DNA from: Tubiluchus corallicola
Taxonomy: Eukaryota; Priapulida; Priapulimorpha; Priapulimorphida; Tubiluchidae
Length of the DNA: 64,000 bases
Direction: 5' to 3'
NCBI GenBank assembly: GCA_030141605.1
Contig: JAQGDQ010000022.1
Coordinates: 1-64,000, forward strand
Shown here: one piece after another, positions 45,601-57,600 of the stretch
How the letters are laid out: each line of letters starts with the position of its first letter
Numbering within the stretch: the stretch's first letter is position 1
The notes under the pieces: generated by a model
The model's input: only the letters and a program-made list of their open reading frames with translations
The model's database searches: none
Told to the model about the DNA's origin: nothing
Made by a program: the position numbers and the translations under genes

Positions 45601-48600
45601 ATTTTGCAGCCTGTGGCCCGACTAGTCAGATAATTTGCACACCCCTGTCCTACAGATCTAGTTTTAAGATCTGTTTTAAGGTTGTTTGCTCATGGAGGCT
45701 TTTTATTAACGAAAGGCTAATCATTGTAACAGCAATCGTTTTTTTTTACTGAAGTATACTTTCCAAGTTATTTTTTGTGCCCTCCATAATTAAGTATAGG
45801 ATGTGGACATGGCAAACATCTGTTACGTGTTAGAATTTGTCCAAGTTTTAGCAGGCATAAATGCAGGAACACATTGGACATTATTTTTAAATGAAGGATT
45901 AACTGTGTAGATATTTTCACGTTTGTTGCTTCAGTGACAAAAAGCAGTAAGTGCTGTTTGTTATCCTAGACGAAGTATTGTATTTATCCAAATTTGCTGG
46001 TTAGACCTTTGCTAGTAGCTCAGTTTCGCTAACAAAAGTACCCATTTAATTACCTTTGTGTATTCTTTGCAGCTCAGTTTCGCTAACAAAAGTACCCATT
46101 TAATTACCTTTGTGTATTCTTTGCAGTTGCTTCAGTGTGATACTTGTCATCTAATGTACCATCCTTCTTGTATTGGAAAAGATTATCCCCAGAAGCCTTC
46201 TAAACACAAACAAATTTGGGTGGGTATGTTTTTAAAAGTGAAATTGAAAAGTCAAATAGAATGTTATGTTTTCTTGTTTAGTTTTTCAGTGTAGCATGTA
46301 GTTTTTACATCTTGCCAGTCACTGTTTTTGTGTATTTTACTTGTTAGTGTCTATTGTGATTAATAATGGAATGGACCCAAGATTATTAAATTTTTCAGTT
46401 TTACTAAATGTGAATAAAAGTAAGGAAAAATTGTCATTGAATATGAATTTGAATGAAAGACTTCATGATTGGTTGCATTAGTTTATTGGATTATTTTTTA
46501 GTAATTTTAAGAAACTTGGCTATTAACTGCAAAACTTGGCTTAAGTATTGTGGTTGTGTGTGAATAGCATTTTCTGTTATTTCCAGTTGTGCAACAAGTG
46601 TGTTCACTGTAAAAGTTGTGGTGCCACAACACCTGGACAAGATAGGGATGCCAGGTGGATGTGTGATTTCACACTTTGTCAGAGGTGTGCTCTTCTTCGT
46701 TATCAAGGTAAGTAGTAGCTTTAAAATGTTTTTTTAAAGCATTGCAGTTTCTGATTGTTTTCGTTCATCGGTGTGCAGTAACCATAGCAATCATGTTTTA
46801 TGATGACAATGTTTATACATAGCAACAAAAGTGATATTAACAAGCTGAATACATTTTCTACGCTTTTTTGTAATTATTTAACTTTCCGATTTCCATTTTC
46901 AGGTCACTATTGCCCAGTTTGTAAGAAGTGTTATGAGAATGACGACTATGATTGTGAAATGGTGGAATGTAATATATGTAATCGATGGTTCCATGCAACA
47001 TGTGAAAATTTAACAGGTAACTGTGGCAATATAAACTGTGTGTCAGTTACTGTCTGGAAATCGAACATTATAAATTAGATTAACAAAACTTGTGATCCAT
47101 TCAATAGGCTAAAGCACCTACTGCCCAAGATAATAGTTGTTCTTGACAGCACTTAGTTACCAGTGTGTTGGTATGTAAGCTATCTGGATGTTAATTCTTT
47201 ATGGGATATCTGTTATTCAGGAAAAAACTTTTCTGACTGAGAAACATTGGCTTAGGCTACTTAACAAAAATAATGCGAGTTTTCCATGGCTGTGCTATTT
47301 TTCAATGTTTTTTCGTTTTATTTGGAAAGGATGATAGTTGCAAATTCTTGTTGTTAATGTGGAACCTGATTTTTAACGACAGTGCTCATGGTTATTACAC
47401 AAGAATTTAAATATTATTTTAGGTACTGTCTGAATATTGCCTTCTTTTATATTTGTGCACATTTTGCATCTATTTTTTCAGATGAAATGTACAATTCTTT
47501 ATCATTTCTGCCCGAGCAAATACCATACAGTTGCCAGCTTTGCACTACCACAAGGCCTACTGAGTGGGAAGAAGCATTGATGGTCTATAGACAGCAACAC
47601 TTATGTCAGGCGTTTGAAGCTTTCAAAAAGGGAGAGAAAGTTCAAAGTATTATGCAGGTATATCTGGTATAGCATTGAGAATAACCAGTTTTGGGATAGT
47701 TCCTTTACTGATGTAACTATTACATGTTACACTGTCAAAAAGTCTCTAATTACATTTACAGTTCCTTCTATGCTGTCAGAAAAGTAACTAGTTACAGTTG
47801 CAGTTCCGTAAAAGAGTAACTGCTACATATCTTGTGAAAGCGTGATGCCATACCAAAAGCATCAAAATTCATGTTAGAATGAAGCCCTGCTGCTGAGTGC
47901 AACCGCTCATTAGCAGAAACCACTATATACATGGTGATATAATATATCACATGTTTTTCTTCCTGCCTGTAGGACGTGAACTTCTTGAGGACTGTGCAAA
48001 TTTAGTGCAGCAAAGCTGCTGGCAGCTACTACACTCACCAGAAACATTGTTTTATACCGTTGTGACATTTTGCCAATCTTCAGAAAAAATTGTTTTGTAA
48101 CAGTCAACTGTATTGGCAGTACTGTCTGAAAGAAAGAATATAATGGGCAGAGTACAGTATTGCTAAGTACAACTTGCAGTTAAGTTGATAAACTTTTGGT
48201 TTGATGCTAGACAAGTGTAATGGTAACTCTAAATGTTACATTCGTTACAAGTTACAACGAAAATAGAAGCTATATTCAAACCACCTCAACACAAATTGCT
48301 GTTATGGAACTGATAGCCTTGCAATACAAGTTAAATTAAATATGCACCTGAAAGACTGTCATATTACCAAGGAAATTTAATTTAAACTTGTATATGTAAT
48401 ACTTTGTATGATTGTTTCTGTATTTGTAAGTTGGATGTTTGCTTCTCCAGAGCAATTACAGATCTACTGTGACATTACTGGCTTATTTAATTTTCGACCT
48501 AAGTTGTTTTTCACCACCACGAATCGTGTATGTATAGCATAGTGAATGGATATCATATACTATGTAGCCTTCCGTTCTTGTTCGTAAAATCAGAGAGCTT

Positions 48601-51600
48601 TATTATTTGGAAGATTTACAGGTAGCAACAGAAATATTGTTTAGCTTTGAGAGAAGTTCCGGTTTCGATTTTTCAACTGTGATGAATTTACAGTGTTTAG
48701 ATGTTTCAAAATTGTAACATGAAAATGATAGTATACACGTCAGTACGATGTACAGTGCAGCACAACTATGCAATATTCATATGCTAACCAAAACTCATCA
48801 GCTGATGTAAACCAATTAGTCATTAGACTAATTCGACTAAATTCTCTGGGCCACCCAATACACATCATTAGAATTATATAATGAAACACACTCCTAAAAC
48901 TACATGTCATTGCCAATTTCTTAAAAAATAGTTTGTATCTGTTTCAGCATTTAGTTAGCAAGCCAAAGGCTGATGAAAGTAGATGTGCCAGTAGTGGTAC
49001 TGCAACAAATTGTGAAAAAGGAGCACATCGTAGAACTAGATCACTTGCAGCTAAAAAATTCGAAAGCACTTCTACTAAAATATGTACGAATAGCTCATGC
49101 ACTGTATCCATAGTGCCATGTGATGCAGTGGCTGCAGATTGCTCAAGTAATAGTTATGCCATCGCACACGATGTGCTTACTAGTGTTGTAGATTATGTAG
49201 CTAGTGATGGGAACTACCAAACTGACAATTTCAGAAATGCTACGTCAAACCAATCTACCTCTCTAAGCTACTGTAACCGTTTACATAGACAAGATTATGA
49301 GCTGTACTGTGAAAAAGTGGATGTAGCTCGCTACGTGTTGAAGAAGTTGCTCAAGAACGTTTTTCAGGAAGTAGAGCGAAGGAATGAATTGAAACGACCA
49401 ATTACATTACAGGACGTACAAAAGAAGCTGCGTCTTAAGCAGTACAAATCGGTGGTAAGTAAATTTGAATTTCACTTTGTCGCATGTTTTGCTGCTTATG
49501 TTTCTGATGATTTTTTGTGTTTAAAGTTTGATTGCTCACTTTTTATTACCTAAGCAGCTAGATGGATTTTTTCAAACGTTTTTTAGTTTATCCGTATGCT
49601 CACTTGCACCTCATAAAGTTTGTCGATTCTTTTCTAGGACGAATTCTGTTATGACATGAATCATCTCATTCACTGTGCTGCCAACTCATTTTCCTCTCCT
49701 CTTGGAAATGTTGTTACATCATTAACTTTTACGTTTAGTAAGGTATGTCATTTTCATGAGAGTTCTCATTAATTAACATTATTTAGGTTTAATCATTGTG
49801 ATTGTAGGCACACATTGAGCTGTAAAATTTTTAAATTCAGTGCAACAGATTGTTATTCAAAGAGCCTCAACACTAATTAAAAAAAATCAAGGCACTAATT
49901 TTCACAAAAAATCAACTTCGTAATTTTCGTTGTGTTCACCACAAGTCTTCTATCATAGTGAAAATGTTGCTATCAAAACCCATGTGAATATGCGATGACA
50001 TTTCAAATTTGCAGTTACGTCAAATGTTTATAAATATTAAATAAATTTTTGGTGATGATAATGATTATTAATGTGCGTGCATAATGGTAATTTTCCAGAT
50101 CATGCAAGCAAATTTTCCATGGTACAATCCAAAAAATGCTAAATACTGGGCCAAGGCAGCAATGACCAGGTAATGACGCCTATGACATAGATTTTACGTA
50201 TCAGATATAAAATCTTACATTGTAATGGGCCATGCACATATGGAAAGACCATAGGGGCCAATTAATGGTAGACGCTGCTAGTTTGATCAGTTCCTTAGCC
50301 GAGCTAGGAATACTAACTGACTGCCCACAAAAGGAAACAGACAGTAGCTGAGCGTAGGCAGTCTGTACGTGGCTTTACCTAAATAGCGTGAATTCTTTTG
50401 AGGTGTGATTGATAAAAAACATACTCTTATTTATACCTCAAAAGTCAAACTGTAACCAGTTGATTAAGTAACAAAATATTAAATTTAATGACGCAATAAA
50501 AATATCAAGCAGTCACGAAATTTAGACACTTCCAAACAATGAAAATCGGTAATAAGCAAAATTGAATGTGAAAACGCTACTAAACAACATGGCATGAAAT
50601 AAATGTAATGACAAAATCTTTAAAGGAGTCGCTACTTATTCTACCAGCCACCCAATTCGCGTATGTTAGCATAGTGTCTTCTCCAGACAGGCATAGTTCG
50701 TGGTCATAGTCCTTTAGAGCGACTAATGTATGAATCAGACTTCATCTAATAGGCTCACGACCCCACAGTAATAATGATTCAATCTGGATCTTTACATACT
50801 TTCCATGCATCTATTTAGTGGTATAAATGTTGACTGTTCGCTAATCTTTGTTAATTTTTTTCAGATTTTTTGTAGCTTACCCCAATGATTTGTTTTCATA
50901 ATACAGTTATGTATAGAAGATAAACTGTGTGTAATTGCTATATGAAAAGAGAGCATAGTAGAATTGGCATAACATTAACAATAGTGCTTTTATTGCATCA
51001 GACTATTATTGCCCTTCTGAAACTAGAATTTGATAAAGTGTGCCCAAAGCGCTATACCTAGTACAAGATTTCATGATATTAGTTTACTAGCTCTGTTTTG
51101 TAATTACATTATATTTACTTTTTGACATTTTTCATGAAAAATTTTTGTAAACCTGGTGATTGTCTTTGTATTTCAGATTACTTCATTTTGTTTTATGATT
51201 TTTTTTTAGTCCATCATCTTCTGCTCTTCAACCACCTCACGGTGATCATAACTACGCTGGTTGTGCCGCAGCAGACGACGATTCCGACCGGACTTTGTCC
51301 ACTAGCATTATTAGCCCTCAAGCTACTGGTTCTGCATCATCACCGAGGTCTCCAGAACACGTTTGTAAGCTTCATATGATTAGTTTCTATAAATCAATAA
51401 CTTTTTTTAGTGAAGCAGACTGAAGTGAGGGTTAGCATAGATACATTGAGGTAATGAAATAGCTGAGTGTTATCGACTGAAGTTAAGTGATATGTGTTAG
51501 TTGGTTCAGCAAATGAATCAAGTTTTACTTGATTTTGTCGCAATGCTGGCTACATTTGTCAGAAAATAAAAGCTCAAAACAGTTTTATAATTGATTAAAT

Positions 51601-54600
51601 CAATTAATAATCATGCTGCTAGTGCCTTACCTGCAACCTGGCTGCCTCTGCGAATATATTTATTTTTTCTGTGCTGTGATATTTCATTTAATGGAAATTT
51701 CATATTTACTTACAGCACCGAAAAAGCCACTAGACGATTTTTCTAGTCCTTTGTCCTTCAGAAGCAAAGATAAAAGAAAATGTTCATTCTGTTTGAAATT
51801 TGGAGATGGCCTACCAAATGTAAGTTAGTTAATACGTCTCTGAAACCGGTTTTTGTATTTGTGTGATTAATAAACGTTGTTTAATTAATGCAACATTAAC
51901 AAATTGCTCTTGTTACACTTTCGTAATATTTGTTTTGTTTGGGACGTTATGCTGTAGCAATCCGTAATATATAAATAAGCCTTTCTAAGTTTGATATCTA
52001 ATGTACTACACTAATGGTAAATACTGTTGCAATCAAAATTATAAAAAAAGAAAGGTGAGAAAAAAAAATAGTTTGATCAGCTGTTTTGCAGCTTTTTTGC
52101 TAAAATTTGTTTTCACTAACATGTTAGGATGCTGGAAGACTGCTGTACCTTGGTCACAATGAATGGGGTCACATTAATTGCATCCTCTGGTCATCTGAGG
52201 TTTATGAAGACAGTGATGGTATGCTTCATGATGTCGAAGTAGCAGCCAGCAGGGGCCGACACTGTGTAAGCTGGAATAAACTGGTGCCCGTAAAGCACTA
52301 AAACTTTTTTGATGTCTAAAAGAGTCACTAGTAAATTACACAAATGTACAATGTATGCAAATTATGTATGTGTTTCCTAGCAAAGGTTAAAGATTGAGCT
52401 CTACAAATGTAGTATGATTTATTGCTACAAATTTTTAAGCTTACAGCACAGAGACAACACTGCTTATTCAACTACATGTAGACGTTGTAACATTCAATTT
52501 TTGTTATTTCATTGCTGTTCATACTGGTTATCAGATCCGGGCCATCATTCAGCATATTAAGCTGCTGGCATAAAACAGAAAGGAAAATCTGGAAGATCAG
52601 AAACTGATTAGGAAAAATAGGCTGTAGCTTTATACAAATTAACTAACTGTGTTACAATTGCAATAGGTGGCTACTTCATAAGTTTAGTAAAAACTTACTG
52701 GGTTTGATAAGTCACTCACAAATTTCACTTTAAACTTTTTTCTATCTAATTGACAGGGAACATTTATCTTACAACAAAGCCTTACTGGGTACTTGAGCAT
52801 TTTTTGAGTCTGCATAAGTTTTTGATCATTTTTTCTTCTACCATACTGACTCTAGGGCAGAATTGTAAAGTTTGCTGCATGGCTGTGCATAGTAAATTAA
52901 CATCCCTGCAGTAGACTTATGAATCTAAGTTTGATGCCACTAAAATTCTCATGAATCCTAGACTCTAAGTTGTCATTTGGTACATGTTTTCATTACTGTT
53001 CATTATTAATAAAATTTCAAAAATAATGAGGGTCTTTTGAAATACATGATTATAAAGTAACTATAAGTTCCAAAACTCATTAAGATTTCGTTTACATATA
53101 AGCCAAATTTTATTGATTTTTGCCATTGCCACTGGATAAATACGTTATTACATAAAACGCTTTATTTTGTTTAAAGGCCGTTCTTTAAACTGCATTTTGC
53201 TGCAATGCATTATAATCGTTAAGTGACGACTTACTATAATTCCTTCAAAACAAGTTTGATGAATATGTTAAAAATGAAAATTGTTTTTTATATCACTGAT
53301 TTGACTGCTACTGTGACAAACTACTATGACATTTCAAATAGTCAACCATACAACTGTCGCAAGCTGTTTTCATGGTAGGTTTAAGTGATAGTGAACAGTA
53401 ACAGTTGGTAACTTTTTTGGCACATTCTTGTAGTCAAATTAAAAATGTTACTATTTTAGATAAGAACACGTAATACTGTATTATGTCTTCAGAATAGCAA
53501 AATGCTAAAAAACTGGGATTCTACATATTATTATATGTAGGAATCAAAGTGTTAATGACACAGTGACTTTCAAAATCTATATTTCAGAAATGTGCTGTAT
53601 GCGGTGCTCCAGGTGCGACTGTTGGCTGCTGTGCACGTGGCTGTCCAAATACCTTCCATTTTCCATGTGCAAAAAAATCCAGAGCATTGTTTCAAGAAGA
53701 CAAAAAAGTTTTCTGCTACGATGACAGAATGTTATCTGACGGAATGGTTTGTAAATCTTGCAAGTTTTTTTCATTTTTTTGGCTGCTATCTTATAGTAAT
53801 AATGTCTTGTAGTACAACAAGATAATTTTGTTCTCTCTGATTATTGGTTTAGATTTATATATCATGTTTTTCTTGGTGCCTTTATTGTGAAGTCCTTATA
53901 GATATATTATATTAAATTTAATGCCATTCTGTTTTGCTTATTGGATTGTAGGCAATTGAAATGGATGAATTCGCAGTGAAACGCAGGGTATCTGTTAGAC
54001 ATGATCCGAGTAAGTGGAACAAGTACTGGCAGCGTGGTGTCGAACCCAAAACAGCTTGCCTCGTTGCTGGTTCTATGACTGTAGAAGCATTGGGAACCCT
54101 CGACAGCGTCTCGAACACTGACGAAGCTCTGTATCCAGTAGACTATGTGTATGTTTATCCCTTCCTGTTATCCTGTAGTATATCGTTTCTTTTTTAAACT
54201 AAATTGGATCATAAGAAAGAAAATGTGAAAGGTCAATACTGAGCCTAGTTTTGAGATTGTCAATTTTTGGTTATCAATCTAGTGTCTAGTATTTTTTAAG
54301 TCTTAACTTATGGCCTTTTGAAAACAAGGCATGTTGCAGTCATTGTAGATCAAAGTATGTCAATCAGTCCTACATATGCAAGTGCTAGTTTCTCATATTA
54401 GAATAAATACTAGTTAATTATTCCAGATTTTTTTCATATTCTTTTCTTTTGAGTTTGATTTAAAAAATTAACTGTGAATTCACACTCTGTGGCTGTATGA
54501 TTTCTATGCTTAATGGTATAGGATACACAGAGGCATGCAATTTTTCTGTAAAATTGACTAGTATAAGTCAGTTTTCAAAATAAAACTGCAGTGCAGTTTC

Positions 54601-57600
54601 CCATGCTTAAATGTCAATTTCAGTCAGTTTAGAATGCATGCCAATCAGATGAGGTTGTTCAATGGCCTGTCTAATGAGTCTAGACTACTGGTTAAGTACA
54701 AAGTTGCTAGCACAGTTGGACAGCTTTTCTTGCTTTTCAATCAGTTTGGCGATAAGAGATTTTTAATTAGGATCAAAATAAGTAGGTAGATCAGCGGTTT
54801 TTAATGAAATTTCTTTTATGTACTCAATTAATTGTAAAATTTGCTGAGTAAAAGTTGTGTATTGATCTAGTTGTGGTGATAAAAAGTTTCAAATTTTTAT
54901 AGAACATTTAGGCTCGCCATTTTGAATTTTTGATGTAGTTATGCAGTGTGAGTTTTGCTAAATAACTGCTTCTTTTCTAATCTATTAATTTTTTACTTCT
55001 GATTTAATAATTATCTGTTTCTGTCTTTAGCTGCAAACGGGTATATTGGAGCATACACAATCCAACTAATAAGTGTGTTTATACGATGCGGATCAGAAAA
55101 GTGGAACCGAAAGAAGAGGAACCTGTCAATGTAGAGCACGTCACAACCGCTCATGGTCAGAGCTCCTCACCTTTGAAAGAAAGGGGAAACTTATATAACC
55201 AGCAGTCTGTTGAATATGTAAACAATCATGCAGTTGCCAAAAGTGGAGAGGTAGTCAGTGGAGCAGATGCTGTACCTCCTGTTTCAATAAAAATTGAACA
55301 GCAACACAAGGTGGATGATACCCAGCATTATCCTAAAGTTTTATCGTCACCAACAGAATCGCCATCTTGCAAATCTGATCATGAAAAGGACATTAAAACA
55401 GGCAATGAAAGTGTAACGTCTGCTTCCAACAAAGGCCAGCATCATACTCTCTCTCTAGAGAAACCGCTTCTGGGTTTCGATTTATCGACTGATTCTGACT
55501 CGGCAGATGAGCCTTCTGATGATATTGGCCCATCAAATTTTAGCGGCTCTTCTGGAAAATTAGAAGTTGGCATGTCACCAACGCAGAGTTTTAGCGACAA
55601 TGAAGACAGCCTGTATGAAATAAATAATTCAACGCAAATGAAAGTTAAACAGGATGATATTTTTAATGATGATGTTCCCATATATTCTAAAGAGGTTTCT
55701 GTGTGCCACAGTATCGCAAACAGTGATGATGAAAAGTGTTTTGACATAAAAGGAATTAAGCATTCATTTCCTAATACTACTGCTGTTGAACGTTTTCCTA
55801 ATGTTAATGTTACTGTAGCAAAGACAGGCAGTGTGTCATCATTGAAATCTGATTTGCCTTTATTGACTTATTCCCGCTTAAAAAGAAAATCTCGTCTGCA
55901 TGCCGATTGTGGGACTAAGTCAGAGCGTGCTCACGCAGAAAGTGCAAGCGACAGCAATTCAAGAAATTTGAGGTTGTCGGAACTGAATGCATTTGATGGC
56001 AGTGATAACTCCACATCTGCAAAAGCTAGAAAATACGAGAACTTAAAAGATTCCTCGTTGCAGGTGGCTACAGCTGCTTTATCTAAAAAGCATGATACTT
56101 CAGCAACTTTGGGGTATAATAGTCATAGTTCAAGTGACAGTGTTGTAAATAGTCTGCCTAATAGTGCTTTAGGAACCTTCAGAACTGTCAATTCAGAATC
56201 AGTGCAAACTGTAACACCTGTCAGGAAAGAAATAGCCAGGTTGCACTTCTTGGGAACGGTAATAATAAGGAATAAGGATACGGATCACCTCATTGATACT
56301 GGCCCTGTGCTTGTGCAAAATAACTTTGCTGATGATGCAAACGTTGATTCTGCACTTGAGCAAATTAACGTGAATGTTGACCCTGCTCTTGAGCAAAATA
56401 ACGTGAATGTTTATCCTGCTTTTGAGCAAAGTAACATGAATGTTGACCCTGCTCTTGAGCAAAGTAATGTTATTAATGACGTAATAACTGCAATTCAAAA
56501 TGATCATGGTTACAATGACTCAAGCAATCCCATTGCTGTTAGGACGGACCACAGTTATGGTATGTCAGGCAAAACGCCAAACAAGGAAAGAAAAACAAAA
56601 ATAAAACGTAAACAGGTGCATCGGGTTAAAGAGATTGAAGAACCTATTTGTCAGCTTGATAGCAGTCAGCTCCTGTCAAACCCTGCAAAGATGAAGAGAC
56701 CATACAAGAAATTTCGTAAACAACCTGCGACCAATGCTGTTTCTGGTTAGTACGATCTGCCAACAAATTATTCCAATGGCTTTCTATCTGAATTTACAAA
56801 TCATTTTCTTATCAAGCGATATGTCAGCTTAAATTGGGGTTCGTGATAAGACGACAAAAAATCTTTAGAAGATGTGTTAATTTCAAGAATCTGAAGATGA
56901 ATAATTCATTACCAGTTGTTTTACTACCAGCAACAGCAGCAATGAATTGGTGAAGTTTTACGTTACATCACTAATCTTCATTTTTAGACTAAGATTAAGA
57001 TTTCTGAATAACCACTCTGTTATTATTTCATTTCCTATTAAACCACAAAAAATGTAATAATTTAACATTATTGATACGTATTTGGTTAATGACCTAATCA
57101 GCTTTACCAGCATTGCTGGCAGTTTGCAAATAGGCAGATTTACTTTTTTTCATCTTAGTTAAAACTGGAATAGTTAGTCCCCATTTCACAATGAGAATGT
57201 GCAGCAAAATTTCTTTAGGAAAAATTCCTTCCAGCATTCATCGCGCAAACGGACCACATTGCTTTCCATACTGCATTTCACACAGATGTCTGACGATGAA
57301 TTTTCCTCATGGAATTCCTCGTGAGGACGGCTAGAAGCTTCTTCCTCACGAGGAAATTTGATGCTTGGTAGAAATCATGCTGCACGTTCCAATTTCATGG
57401 GGGTTCCTTACAGAATTTAGGTTAAAATTTAACCTCTCAGCTACTTTTTCTTGTTTAATAAATAACAGTTAACATAATTTTCTATAAAATTAGAAGTTTT
57501 TAATCTCTTTTTTCATACAGACCACATTTTGTTATATTCATGAAAAAGAAAATTTATACATGGCCCTTTTTCTTGCCGTAGTAGTGCACCTTCAGGAGAT

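Noticed and set aside
55442-56507. Minus-strand frames of about 100 codons under KMT2 exon 28
   Set aside because: Shadow frames of a long coding exon; the repeated [11 protein letters not shown] pattern is merely the reverse of the 33-base coding repeat.
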